A stretch of 64,000 nt of DNA from an uncultured Lachnospiraceae bacterium (GCA_947567595.1 CANOMQ010000013.1:1-64000), one strand, 5' to 3'. Shown: positions 42,423 to 51,226, counted from the first letter of the stretch. The notes: generated by a model not told the origin, from the sequence alone. Numbers and translations: made by a program.

Positions 42423-42451
42423 TTGACACTATTTTTCCCATGTCGTATAAT
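42423..42451 (+). promoter_or_regulatory. Consensus promoter of the HTH gene
   Basis: TTGACA (42423-42428), 17-base spacer, TATAAT (42446-42451); both boxes are perfect. Confidence 0.85.
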
Positions 42452-42512
42452 GATATATATATACAGGAATGTTATGAGAAGGGGATGTTCAATATGATGG
42501 AGGAGGCAGCGT

Positions 42513-43016
42513 ATGCCGGGGTTTGACAGAGACGAGTTTTGGAAGAAAATTTTATCAATGTACCAGTCAGCAAAGGAAAATAATTATCTCATAAAGCTCA
42601 ATGAGGAGCAGGTGCGGGAGCTTAAGGAAATATTTGTGGACGTCTATATTCCGATTGAAAATCTGCGGTTTTACGATGACGAAAAGCTGATGAAGAAAAT
42701 AATGGAGGCAATCGTTTCCATTTATGTACATGACAAAGATGCAATGAATAATGGAGGTGATATCATCCATCTTGTGAGTGCCGTAAACTTTGACGGGAAA
42801 AATCTCTATCTGCATTACGCGAAAATTGCGGCTGCCAAGATGCGCCGTTTTGAGCTTGGGAAAACGCAGCAGCAGATTGCAGAGCGAATGGGATGCAGCG
42901 TATCGGCGGTGAGAAGCTGCGAGCTGCCTTACTGTGACCTTTCAAGGCAGTCGGAGTCGATTGTGCGTAAGCTTGCAAAAGCGTTGGAATGTGATATAGA
43001 AAGTCTTATGAACTAA
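42513..43016 (+). CDS. Helix-turn-helix (Xre-like) DNA-binding protein
   Basis: A 167-residue protein with GGAGGAGG before the ATG. The N-terminal 100 residues are of unknown fold. The C-terminal 65 form a helix-turn-helix (RFELGKTQQQIAERMGCSVS, AVRSCE, SIVRKLAKALECDIESLM). This is an unusual layout because Xre domains are mostly N-terminal. cheC follows 48 bases downstream and may share its consensus promoter. Confidence 0.75.
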   Translation: MPGFDRDEFWKKILSMYQSAKENNYLIKLNEEQVRELKEIFVDVYIPIENLRFYDDEKLMKKIMEAIVSIYVHDKDAMNNGGDIIHLVSAVNFDGKNLYLHYAKIAAAKMRRFELGKTQQQIAERMGCSVSAVRSCELPYCDLSRQSESIVRKLAKALECDIESLMN

Positions 43017-43064
43017 CAGTGATGTAACAGTGGCAAAAGGAAATGGGAAAATTGGAGGACTTTT

Positions 43065-43682
43065 ATGGGTGAATATGTATTTTCGGATATTGAAATAGAC
43101 GCGATTGGGGAAATTTCGAATATCTGTTTGGGAAACTCCGCTACGACCTTGGGAATGCTGGTGCGCCAGCCGGTGGATATCACGCCGCCAAAGGTTACGA
43201 TTATTGAGAAGAGCGAGTATGTCAAAAATGTGTCTTACAAGCGGGTATTCGTGAAGGTAAGCTATGTGGAGGGCATACAGGGCTGCAGCATTCTGATGCT
43301 CAATGAGGAGGACGCAAAGGCAATCGCGGATTTGATGATGGGCAGCGACGGGCATGGAAGCTTTGCGCAGATGGAATTGAGTGAAATGCATCTTAGTGCG
43401 GTTTCGGAGGCGATGAACCAGATGATGGGTGCTGCCGCAACCTCGATGAGCGTGATGCTTGACCGAAAGACGGATATTTCCATTCCGGATACAAAGTTTA
43501 TGGAAGATGGCGAGTACCTTGCATGTGAATTTCCCAATGATGATAAGTTCGTGAAGGTGAACTTCCGAATGAAGGTAGGCAATATCATTGATAGTCCGGT
43601 CGTGCAGCTTTATCCGCACAATCTCGGAAAGGCAATAAGCGATTTGTTCCTCATGAAGAAAGCGAGAGAAAAACAGGCATAG
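43065..43682 (+). CDS. cheC: CheC-family CheY-P phosphatase
   Basis: A 205-residue chemotaxis adaptation protein that dephosphorylates CheY-P. Both active-site helices keep the D/S-x3-E-x2-N-x22-P pattern: Asp12, Glu16, Asn19, Pro42 and Ser111, Glu115, Asn118, Pro141. The length matches CheC; a FliY would carry an additional C-terminal FliN domain. No other chemotaxis gene is near, so it is an isolated copy. GGAGG precedes the ATG. Confidence 0.85.
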   Translation: MGEYVFSDIEIDAIGEISNICLGNSATTLGMLVRQPVDITPPKVTIIEKSEYVKNVSYKRVFVKVSYVEGIQGCSILMLNEEDAKAIADLMMGSDGHGSFAQMELSEMHLSAVSEAMNQMMGAAATSMSVMLDRKTDISIPDTKFMEDGEYLACEFPNDDKFVKVNFRMKVGNIIDSPVVQLYPHNLGKAISDLFLMKKAREKQA

Positions 43683-44630
43683 ATGCGTGTGGTGACAAAG
43701 AGAACAATAAGAATTACATACGAAATCATATACAGCTTTATACGGAAAATACGGTATGACCACGTGTCCTCGTTTGCAGGGCACGCGGCGCTGTTTATTC
43801 TGATGTCTTTTTTTCCGATGGCAATGTTTTTTGTGTCGGTGTTTCAATATCTGCCGTTCAATTCGGGGGTGGTATCCTCTTATATCATGACCGTGATGCC
43901 GGGGGGATTAAGACCGCTTCTAATTCAGATTTTACAGGAGGCATATACGGAGAGCACTACGGTTATGGTACAATCGGTTACCATGCTTGTAATGCTTTTT
44001 TGCGCGTCTAAGGGCGTGTATGCGGTGCTGCTTGGCATGAACGCGGTGTACGGGATACGGGAGACAAGGAATATTGTGGTCATATACCTGCTCGCGATTG
44101 TGTATGTAATCGCGTTTTTTGCAATGATAGGGTTGATGATGCTTCTGATTGTGCTTGGAAATAATCTGTTTAACGGATTGATGCATTTTATTCCGGGGCT
44201 TATCATGTTTCAGAATTTTTTCAAATATGGAAAGTATCTGTGCATGCTGGTGCTATTGATGATCTTCTTTCTGGTGCTTTACATGACCGTGCCAAACAGA
44301 AGGTCAAAGCTGCGCTATGAGCTTTTGGGCGCCGTGTTTTCCGCGGTGGCGTGGCTTGGGTTTTCGTGGGCGTTTTCCTTTTACATCGGGCACTACGCAA
44401 ATTATTCGGTGACGTATGGAAGTCTTGCGACGATTGTGATTTTTATCCTGTGGCTTTACGGGACGATGAATATTGTGTTTATCGGTGCGGAGCTGAATGT
44501 GGTGCTTCGGACGTTTGTGGAGTACGGATACAATTATAAAAGGGCGTACGAGTATTACAGGGACGAGTATGAGGGCGATTTGCTCAAGGGAAATTTACTG
44601 GAGCATTTTGATATGATAAAAAGAAAATGA
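43683..44630 (+). CDS. YihY/BrkB-family inner membrane protein
   Basis: A 315-residue protein with six predicted membrane helices. It has the family landmarks SSFAGHAALFILMSFFPMA near the N-terminus, ASKGVYAVLLGMNAVYG in the middle and IFILWLYGTMNIVFIGAELN at the end. Function in the family is unsettled; it is not an RNase. Its ATG directly follows the cheC stop, so translation is probably coupled. Confidence 0.9.
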   Translation: MRVVTKRTIRITYEIIYSFIRKIRYDHVSSFAGHAALFILMSFFPMAMFFVSVFQYLPFNSGVVSSYIMTVMPGGLRPLLIQILQEAYTESTTVMVQSVTMLVMLFCASKGVYAVLLGMNAVYGIRETRNIVVIYLLAIVYVIAFFAMIGLMMLLIVLGNNLFNGLMHFIPGLIMFQNFFKYGKYLCMLVLLMIFFLVLYMTVPNRRSKLRYELLGAVFSAVAWLGFSWAFSFYIGHYANYSVTYGSLATIVIFILWLYGTMNIVFIGAELNVVLRTFVEYGYNYKRAYEYYRDEYEGDLLKGNLLEHFDMIKRK

Positions 44631-44648
44631 CAAAGGGGGAGTGCCATT

Positions 44649-44822
44649 ATGATGTGTGTGTTTTGCGGCAACAGGCAAAAATGCTGGGAGGACAAGCCGG
44701 ACGAGGAGCTTGAGCTGGAATGGGTAAAGTGCGGATACGACGATTATGTGCTTGATGATGCAATCGAGTTCGAGGATTTGCTTGGCGAGTCCCAAAGAAG
44801 AATGGATGCGGCTCAGTCTTAG
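44649..44822 (+). CDS. 57-residue cysteine-containing acidic protein
   Basis: A short gene with GGGGGAG upstream of tandem ATG codons (44649, 44652). It starts MMCVFCGNRQKCWED and has one more Cys (VKCGYDDYV), followed by an acidic tail. The Cys-x2-Cys-x5-Cys cluster could bind metal. It lies 18 bases after the BrkB-like gene. Its last codons form the first arm of the downstream terminator. No family was recognised. Confidence 0.6.
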   Translation: MMCVFCGNRQKCWEDKPDEELELEWVKCGYDDYVLDDAIEFEDLLGESQRRMDAAQS

Positions 44823-44843
44823 ACTAAACCGCATCCGTTTTTT
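44804..44843 (+). terminator. Intrinsic terminator overlapping the end of the 57-residue gene
   Basis: GGATGCGG (44804-44811) pairs with CCGCATCC (44829-44836), then GTTTTTT. The loop holds an inner AGTCT-T-AGACT stem that includes the stop codon. The opposite-strand SH3 gene ends at its far edge. Confidence 0.8.
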
Positions 44844-45276
44844 AATCGCTCGTGATAATGACATATGCTGACGAAATATAGGCGTCAGTATCTTCATAAA
44901 GGATATGCGTCCATCCGTTGTCAAGCACCTCGACGATTTCAAAGGTGGTGCCTTCCTCAACGGTGTCAAGCACCTTCGCGTCTTCCGAGGCACGGTCGCG
45001 GATGTTTACCCTTGTGGAGGTTTTTCCACGCATGGTGTCTGCCAAAGGAGCGGCTTCTGTTGTGGAAGCACCGGCATCCGGCAGCTCGATGGCGTTTCCT
45101 TCCTTTGCGATGCTGCTGACCGGGCTTTCCGGAATTTCAGCAATAACGGCTGTTTCCGACTGCGTTGCTTCGATATAGCGCGGTCGCTTTACGATACAGA
45201 AGATTAAAAAACAAATCGAAATACATAGGACAACGATAATTCCCATTAGGATGCTGTTGAGGGTTGTTTTTTTCAT
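44842..45276 (-). CDS. Membrane-anchored SH3-domain protein
   Basis: A 144-residue protein with a single N-terminal membrane helix (ILMGIIVVLCISICFLIFCI), a flexible Glu/Pro/Thr linker and a bacterial SH3b domain from about residue 80 (STRVNIRDRASEDAKVLDT, TTFEIVEVLDNGWTHILYE, AYISSAYV). Such domains usually bind cell-wall peptides. The absence of an enzyme domain leaves its role unknown. Confidence 0.83.
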   Translation of the reverse strand: MKKTTLNSILMGIIVVLCISICFLIFCIVKRPRYIEATQSETAVIAEIPESPVSSIAKEGNAIELPDAGASTTEAAPLADTMRGKTSTRVNIRDRASEDAKVLDTVEEGTTFEIVEVLDNGWTHILYEDTDAYISSAYVIITSD

Positions 45277-45449
45277 AGGTCATCATGCCTTTCTAAAATC
45301 TGTGGTGTATAAGCTGTGGGCAGAGCGGGTGTCCGATAAACAATTATAATGTAGTATAACGTATGATGGGATAATTGGCAAGAAATCGCATTATATTAAT
45401 AATATTGTAATAAATTTGAAAATAATTATGGGAAACTTTGCGTGGAAAA

Positions 45450-45498
45450 TTTTGAAAAGGAATTTTGAAAAGGAATGTTGAAGGAATGTTGAAAAAAT
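45450..45498. repeat. Short tandem repeat block
   Basis: TTTTGAAAAGGAA occurs twice in succession (45450-45475), followed by the related units TGTTGAAGGAA and TGTTGAAAAAA. It lies immediately upstream of the tRNA-Thr promoter. Confidence 0.7.
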
Positions 45499-45505
45499 AA
45501 GGGTG

Positions 45506-45534
45506 TTGACAAAGCATCCGATATATGTTATTAT
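45506..45534 (+). promoter_or_regulatory. Promoter of tRNA-Thr
   Basis: TTGACA (45506-45511), 17-base spacer, TATTAT (45529-45534). The mature tRNA starts 38 bases downstream, leaving a short leader with a CAGCAG/CTGCTG hairpin (45547-45564). Confidence 0.8.
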
Positions 45535-45571
45535 ATTTCTCGGTGACAGCAGCTTGGTCTGCTGGAAACGA

Positions 45572-45644
45572 GCTGCTATAGCACAGTCGGTAGTGCGTCG
45601 CATTGGTAGTGCGGAGGTCACGGGTCCGATTCCCGTTAGCAGCT
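45572..45644 (+). tRNA. tRNA-Thr (anticodon GGT)
   Basis: The acceptor GCTGCTA pairs with TAGCAGC. The anticodon stem TCGCA/TGCGG encloses TTGGTAG (anticodon GGT), and the T arm is ACGGG-TCCGATT-CCCGT. CCA is not encoded. A run of seven T follows directly. Confidence 0.95.
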
Positions 45645-45679
45645 TTTTTTAATGCATATCATATAATACGTATCATATG

Positions 45680-45717
45680 AAAAATCCCCCAATACCATGC
45701 GGTATTTGGGGGATTTT
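45680..45717 (-). terminator. Terminator of the class A PBP gene
   Basis: AAAATCCCCCAATACC pairs with GGTATTTGGGGGATTTT with one bulge. On the minus strand it ends in T. It could also catch transcripts from the tRNA side. Confidence 0.8.
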
Positions 45718-45751
45718 GTATTGCCATTATCATTATCATTAAGCAGTACCG

Positions 45752-48418
45752 TTAGTCCGTATCCGAAGCAGGAAGCGGAGCGCTTGCCGCTGCTGCCTCG
45801 GCGGCAGCGGGATTTGCCCGAAGCTGCATCTCAAGCATTTGCTGCTGTAGTACCTCCTGTGCGTTTGGCAGTGCAAAGAAAGCGGCTGTGTGCGGACACA
45901 TCTGCGCTGCGTCCTGTGTGGGCGCCGTTTCGTCGGTGGCGGCAAGGTGGCTTCCAAGGTTGTTGTCCTGCAGCCTTGCAGGGATTGTCTCGACAATTGA
46001 TGCACTCTTGAACGGACATTCCTCCGTTGCAGTCAGACCAGAGTACGTACATACATTCGAAAAGGAATGCACATCACAATAGCCCGTGGGAACGGTGCCT
46101 TCCGCGAAGTATTCCGTAGTCACGCAGCCGTCGCAGACGCCGGAAATCGGAAGGCGTCCTGATTTTGAGCATACCCTTGCGGTCACAATGCCGTTTGTCA
46201 TAGGAAAGGCTTTGTATTCCAGATTTTCATGTATTTTGGACATCACTGCCTTCCACATTTTTTTGGAAAGATTTTTTTCTGCCGAAGAGGTCATGTTGAC
46301 ATTGTTGTCGTAGCCTGTCCATGTGGTAGCCGTATAGTATGGCGTGAAACCGGAAAACCATACGTCCTTGTAGTCGGTGGTAGTACCTGTCTTTCCGGCG
46401 ATTGCCATGTTGCCGAAATTGACCGAGCCGCCGGTACCGGAGGTGACAACATCAACCATTGCGTCTGTCAGAAGCCATGCGGTTGATTCCTTGATGACCT
46501 GCGTCGTCTGAGGCGCCGTGTTGTCAATCAGCACGTTGCCGTCATGGTCGATAATCTTTGTATAGAGCTTAGGCTTGATGTAGGTACCGTTGTTTGCGAT
46601 GGCGGCGTAGGCAGCGTTTAGCTCCATGTTTGTGACGCCATCTGTAATACCGCCAAGCGCGAGCGGCTGACCGATATCGGAGACAACGGTTCCGTCATTT
46701 TCCACGCGTTTGTCAACGAGCGTTGTAAATCCAAAGTTTTGCAGATAGTCAAAGCCAAGCTGCGGTGAAATCTGTGTGAGTGTCTTGACTGCCAGAATGT
46801 TTGCCGATTGCACAATCCCGTAGCGCAGGCTTAAAAGCCCCCTGTAGGAGCTGCCCCACCAGTTTCTGACAGGACGTCCGCTTGCGTAGTTAAAGGGTGC
46901 GTCATTCTGCACGTCGGCAAGTGTCAGCCCCGCGCTGTCCAAGGCAGGAGCGTAGGTCGAAACCACCTTGAAGGTCGAACCGGGCTGGCGCGTCGTGTTG
47001 GAGGCGCGGTTTAAGGTACGGCTTGCCTCCTTAACGCCGCGTCCGCCGACCATTGCGACAACATAGCCTGTGGACTGGTCCTCGACGGTGATGGAAACCT
47101 GCGGCTGCGGTGTAAGCGTCACGCGTTCGCCGTCCACCTTATCTCCCTTTTCCATTACCTCCGCCTTGTAGACCTCAATTGCCTCGTATGCTTCCTCCTT
47201 GGAGTCGTAGAGGAGATTGAAGCCGGAGTTTTGTTCCTTGTAAAATGCCTTGAACATTTCCGTGCTGTGGTTTTCCTTCTCACCGTTTGCCTTTTCGATG
47301 GTCAGCACGTAATTTAAATACCACTTGACGTTTTCGGGATAATTTTCCTCGTCCCCGTACACCTCGTCGCAGATTGCCTGAATGTCGGGATCCTGCGTGG
47401 TATAGATGGTTAAGCCCCCGCTGTACAAAAGATTGTAAGCCTGTGTCTCGTTAAAGCCTTTGATTTCAATAAGATCCGCCAAAACCTGTTCCGTCACCTC
47501 GTCTACGAAATATGTATAGACGGATTTTGAATCGTTTTCCTCGTTAACTGCGGCAATCCTGCTGTATACGTTGTCCGCGATCGCTTCGTCAAATTCTGCG
47601 TCAGAGATGTAACCCTGCTCATTCATATGATCTAACACCTTCTGACGCCGCTCGGCATTCTTTTCGGGGTGCGTAATCGGGTTGTACTTTGACGGATTTT
47701 GTGTAATTGCCGCGATTACGGCGCATTCGGAGAGCGTGAGCTGATAGGGCTGCTTGTTGAAATAACGCATTGCTGCTGCTTTAACGCCGAGCGTATTTTG
47801 CCCAAGATTGATGGTATTCATGTAAATTTCCAAAATCTTCTCTTTGGACATTTTCTTCTCAAGCTCCATGGCAAGGGACTGTTCCTGTATTTTTCGCTTG
47901 ATTTTCTGAATGGTGTTTTCATTTACCCAGTCGTCAAATACGTTATTTTTGATAAGCTGCTGTGTAATGGTTGATGCGCCCTGTGCGGACTGTCCTTTGG
48001 TCTCGATAAAAGTGACGCCTGCACGCAGCATCCCCTTTAAATCAATGCCGTTGTGGGTATAGAAGCGCTCGTCCTCGATTGCAACAAAGGCGTCGGCGAG
48101 GTGCTGCGGGATTTTGGACATATCCTCATAGCTTCTGTTTGAGTTTGCTGCCACAAGTTTGGCAATATCGTTTCCCTTTGCGTCGTAAACGACAGTTGCA
48201 TAGCCTGTCGGCAGAACGGATGCAGGGTCAATGTCGGGCACGGACGAGAGAATTCCCTTGAACATGCCAAGCCCAAGACAAACGCCGATGACTGCTATAG
48301 AGAGCATGGTAATCAGGATAAGCTTTAAGGCTGTGACGACAACCATTTTTTTTAGCTTTATTTTTTTTGAAGTCAGGGATTTCTGGATTTTTGAAATTCC
48401 TTTTTTCCCATAATTCAT
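45752..48418 (-). CDS. Class A penicillin-binding protein (transglycosylase/transpeptidase)
   Basis: An 888-residue bifunctional peptidoglycan synthase from ATG 48418, preceded by GGAGG; the open frame upstream lacks support. One N-terminal membrane helix (residues 26-52) is followed by the GT51 domain (EDERFYTHNGIDLKG, QGASTITQQLIKN). The transpeptidase domain has SxxK in PGSTFK, SAN in VQSANILA and KTGT in IAGKTGTTTDYKDVWFSG. The C-terminal region carries seven Cys in about 60 residues (residues 755-820), then a low-complexity tail. A promoter candidate is TTGCAT-18-TATAAT on the minus strand (48533-48504). No BlaI operator is seen upstream. Confidence 0.95.
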   Translation of the reverse strand: MNYGKKGISKIQKSLTSKKIKLKKMVVVTALKLILITMLSIAVIGVCLGLGMFKGILSSVPDIDPASVLPTGYATVVYDAKGNDIAKLVAANSNRSYEDMSKIPQHLADAFVAIEDERFYTHNGIDLKGMLRAGVTFIETKGQSAQGASTITQQLIKNNVFDDWVNENTIQKIKRKIQEQSLAMELEKKMSKEKILEIYMNTINLGQNTLGVKAAAMRYFNKQPYQLTLSECAVIAAITQNPSKYNPITHPEKNAERRQKVLDHMNEQGYISDAEFDEAIADNVYSRIAAVNEENDSKSVYTYFVDEVTEQVLADLIEIKGFNETQAYNLLYSGGLTIYTTQDPDIQAICDEVYGDEENYPENVKWYLNYVLTIEKANGEKENHSTEMFKAFYKEQNSGFNLLYDSKEEAYEAIEVYKAEVMEKGDKVDGERVTLTPQPQVSITVEDQSTGYVVAMVGGRGVKEASRTLNRASNTTRQPGSTFKVVSTYAPALDSAGLTLADVQNDAPFNYASGRPVRNWWGSSYRGLLSLRYGIVQSANILAVKTLTQISPQLGFDYLQNFGFTTLVDKRVENDGTVVSDIGQPLALGGITDGVTNMELNAAYAAIANNGTYIKPKLYTKIIDHDGNVLIDNTAPQTTQVIKESTAWLLTDAMVDVVTSGTGGSVNFGNMAIAGKTGTTTDYKDVWFSGFTPYYTATTWTGYDNNVNMTSSAEKNLSKKMWKAVMSKIHENLEYKAFPMTNGIVTARVCSKSGRLPISGVCDGCVTTEYFAEGTVPTGYCDVHSFSNVCTYSGLTATEECPFKSASIVETIPARLQDNNLGSHLAATDETAPTQDAAQMCPHTAAFFALPNAQEVLQQQMLEMQLRANPAAAEAAAASAPLPASDTD

Positions 48419-48550
48419 GAAGTCACCTCCAAATTTGTGCAATAACAATAATACATTCCATTTATTATAACAAATTATGGCAATGAAATAAAGGTTTTTT
48501 TTCATTATAACCATGTGCCCCCTTTTTATGCAAATTTATTCCTTGAATCC

Positions 48551-48564
48551 CATACGGGAGTATG
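48551..48564. promoter_or_regulatory. Inverted repeat upstream of the TetR gene
   Basis: CATAC-GGGA-GTATG lies 56 bases before the TetR-type gene, between it and the PBP gene. It could be the autoregulatory operator; it is short, so chance is not excluded. Confidence 0.35.
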
Positions 48565-48619
48565 TTAAGATAAGTATTAATCGACTGGAAAAGTCAACGA
48601 GATAAAAATGGAGGTTTTG

Positions 48620-49234
48620 ATGAACGAAAAATTTTTTGACCTTGCGAGGGAAAAGCAGGACAGAATGATAAACGGGGCGATTGAGGTCTTTGCAAAAAAC
48701 GGATACAGGCATTCCGCCACGGACGACATGGTAAAGGCGGTCGGAGTGAGCAAGGGGCTTTGGTTCCACTATTTTGGATCAAAAGAGGGCATTTATGTAT
48801 TTGTGTATGATTACAGTGTGAAATATATGATGCTTGAGCTTTCAACCGTGGTTGACGGGCGTGTAACGGATTATTTTGAGATGGTGCGTCAGATTGAGCA
48901 GGTGAAAGCGCGGGTGAGGAAAACCTATCCGTATATGCCGGAATTTCTAAATCAGGCAGAATTTGAGAGTGATACGGCAGTGACGCAAAAGACGACGCAG
49001 GTAAGGCAGGTTTACCGGGAACGCATGGACGGGCTTTTGAAAAATACGGAAATGGAAGCGGTACCTGACAAGGCAAGGCGCGAACGCATCAAAAGCATGC
49101 TTACCTATAGTATAGAAGGCATCGCACGCGAAAAGCAGGGAACGGAGCCGGACGCGGTGTATCGGGAGATCAAGACCTATATCGAGCTGATGCGCGATAT
49201 GTCGCGGGGGCTTGCGGGGACAGGAAGAGCCTGA
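48620..49234 (+). CDS. TetR/AcrR-family transcriptional regulator
   Basis: A 204-residue regulator. ATG 48620 follows GGAGG by five bases; the ATG at 48608 is part of that site. The DNA-binding domain is standard (INGAIEVFAKNGYRHSATDD, MVKAVGVSKGLWFHYFGSKE). The ligand domain gives no hint of an effector. It is divergent from the PBP gene, and its target is unknown. Confidence 0.88.
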   Translation: MNEKFFDLAREKQDRMINGAIEVFAKNGYRHSATDDMVKAVGVSKGLWFHYFGSKEGIYVFVYDYSVKYMMLELSTVVDGRVTDYFEMVRQIEQVKARVRKTYPYMPEFLNQAEFESDTAVTQKTTQVRQVYRERMDGLLKNTEMEAVPDKARRERIKSMLTYSIEGIAREKQGTEPDAVYREIKTYIELMRDMSRGLAGTGRA

Positions 49235-49392
49235 AACGACAAAATTTCAGATATTTTTAATTAAATTTTGACAAATAGATGTTAAACCTTTGATAAATAT
49301 GATATAATGAATTTAACGAGAAGGTGTTTTCGCAATGGAAAGGGTTTTGCCAGAAACCCTGTGGACAGCTTCTGAAAGGATGGTGATGTGTA

Positions 49393-50310
49393 ATGAGCAA
49401 GTTCATGGTAGCAGGTTTTGTGCAGTTTGAGACAATCGTAAAGGTGGATGACCTTCCACTGCCTTATAAGGAGTTTGAAAGCATACCGGAAACAATCAAC
49501 ACGGATATCGGCGGTGCCGGATTTAACGAGGCGATGGCGCTTCGGTGGCTTGGGGACGACGTGGATTTCATGAGCATGGTGGCAAAAAATATGTCGCGGA
49601 CGCAGATCCATGCATATCTTGAGGAAAATGAAGTCAATCTGAGCACGGAATACGTACTGCGCAAGCTTGATGGTATGCCCACGGCGGTCGTGCTTTACAA
49701 GTCAAGCGGCAAGAAACAGATTTTTGAGGACGTAAAGGACATCAGGACAGTGGAATATGATGTGGGTTTGTTTGAGAGCCAGATTCAGGACAAGGACATG
49801 GTGCTGATTTCCAACTGTAATTTCTGCCGTCCGGTACTGGCGCTTGCAAAGAAGTACAATAAGCCGATTGCGCTCAATGTAAGAAGCATGCGCGCGGAAA
49901 AGATTGCGAACAAGGAGGATTTCCTGGCGGCTGCCAATATTGTTTACATAAGTGATGATGATTTGGAAGGCGATCCGTACGACTGCATTGACGAATGCAA
50001 GAGAAAATACAATCCCGAAATCGTTATCATGGGACTGGGTTCAAAGGGTGTCATTCTTTACATCAGGGAGGACAACAGCGTTATCGAGTATAAACCGGTA
50101 AAGACATATGACGTCGTCAACACGGTCGGCGCCGGAAACGCGATGTTTTCTTCGTTCCTGCATTATTATGTAAAAACAAAGGACGCAAGGGACGCGATTA
50201 AGAACGCGCTGCTGTTTGTTTCCTACAAAATCAGCTTTGTCGGCACCTCAAACGGTTTTATGACGGAGGAACAGATTGAGCAGTGGAGAAAGCTTATCTG
50301 GAAAGAATAA
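49393..50310 (+). CDS. PfkB/ribokinase-family protein with altered catalytic motif
   Basis: A 305-residue protein with the ribokinase fold. The N-terminal substrate lid and GGAGFNEAMALRWLG match the family glycine motif. The C-terminal signature, normally DTxGAGDAF, is NTVGAGNAMF. Both the leading Asp and the catalytic base are therefore Asn (catalytic position 249). Kinase activity is doubtful, although I recall such Asn variants as a recurring subgroup. It is a single gene between TetR and a convergent membrane protein gene. Confidence 0.85.
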   Translation: MSKFMVAGFVQFETIVKVDDLPLPYKEFESIPETINTDIGGAGFNEAMALRWLGDDVDFMSMVAKNMSRTQIHAYLEENEVNLSTEYVLRKLDGMPTAVVLYKSSGKKQIFEDVKDIRTVEYDVGLFESQIQDKDMVLISNCNFCRPVLALAKKYNKPIALNVRSMRAEKIANKEDFLAAANIVYISDDDLEGDPYDCIDECKRKYNPEIVIMGLGSKGVILYIREDNSVIEYKPVKTYDVVNTVGAGNAMFSSFLHYYVKTKDARDAIKNALLFVSYKISFVGTSNGFMTEEQIEQWRKLIWKE

Positions 50311-50321
50311 AAGGAAAAAAT

Positions 50322-50347
50322 GAGCAGGGAAGCATTCTTCCCTGCTC
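50322..50347 (-). terminator. Shared hairpin terminator
   Basis: GAGCAGGGAAG (50322-50332) pairs with CTTCCCTGCTC (50337-50347). On the minus strand it is followed by ATTTTTT, a strong terminator for the gene at 50351. On the plus strand the tail is weaker. Confidence 0.85.
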
Positions 50348-50350
50348 GTT

Positions 50351-51055
50351 CTACGTTTTCATATAAAGATACTGCAAAAATGCGATTACATTGTCGATTT
50401 TGTCCGAGTTAATCACAAAGCTAAGGATTGCCGTTTTATCCATATAGTAGTAGTGCTCCTTGAGCTTTGGCGCGTCGGAGATATCAATTCCGGCAGCGAT
50501 TTTGTCCCCCTCGCCTGTTTCGGCATAATACAGATGCTCCTCGAAGGTCTTTAATAAATCCTCGGGAAGTATGGTCGTGATATCGCCGATACAGTTGCAT
50601 TGGGTAAAGTAGTCAACCGTCGTAGCGTCACCTACGATGATGTCAAGGTCGCTTGCCGTGATGGAAGCCATCGCTTTCTCAAGCCCGGCGTAGGCGTCGA
50701 GGTCGGAAAAATCTGCACAGTAGGACATGCTCGCGTCAAGAAAGACACTCTGCTTGGAGGTGTCAATTCCCATGTACCCTGCAAATCCGTCAATCAGTCC
50801 GGTGTCTGACGAGTCCCCCGTGTCATTGTAGAAAAACACGCCAAGGGCAGTGTCACGCGGCGCGGTGAGCATGGTATATCCAAGGGAGCCTAAAAATGCG
50901 CAGACTGCGATGACGATGATGGTTGTCAACAAGTAATAATCCTTGAAATATAAAAGCTTTTCCTTTAAGGACGCGTCCTTAAGCTTTGCATTCTGTTCCC
51001 GGATTTCATCGGATAAGGATTGGTTTTTGTCCCGGTTTTTATTATAAACATCCAT
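50351..51055 (-). CDS. Membrane-anchored protein of unknown function
   Basis: A 234-residue protein from ATG 51055 with GGAG seven bases upstream. A charged cytoplasmic start leads into one membrane helix (YLLTTIIVIAVCAFLGSLGY). The extracytoplasmic domain of about 160 residues resembles a solute-binding-like fold in its alternating strands and SDLDIIVGDATTVDYF, but no family was assigned. It is convergent with the PfkB-like gene. Confidence 0.7.
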   Translation of the reverse strand: MDVYNKNRDKNQSLSDEIREQNAKLKDASLKEKLLYFKDYYLLTTIIVIAVCAFLGSLGYTMLTAPRDTALGVFFYNDTGDSSDTGLIDGFAGYMGIDTSKQSVFLDASMSYCADFSDLDAYAGLEKAMASITASDLDIIVGDATTVDYFTQCNCIGDITTILPEDLLKTFEEHLYYAETGEGDKIAAGIDISDAPKLKEHYYYMDKTAILSFVINSDKIDNVIAFLQYLYMKT

Positions 51056-51226
51056 AAAGGTTCTCCGTTTCTTGGGAAATATTTTTTTCACGTCATTAAA
51101 ATGATAGCCTTTCTTTGGGCGCGGTGTCAAATAAAATTTTTCTAAAAGCAGGGGAAAGGCTTGCATAATAGGTTGATTTATTCTAAGATAGAAGAAATAT
51201 CAAAATGCATCTAAATAAGGAAGGAT

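Noticed and set aside
42942-43847. Long minus-strand open frame (301 codons) across cheC and the BrkB-like gene
   Set aside because: Antisense to two well-supported genes, with shadow-type His/Cys-rich composition.
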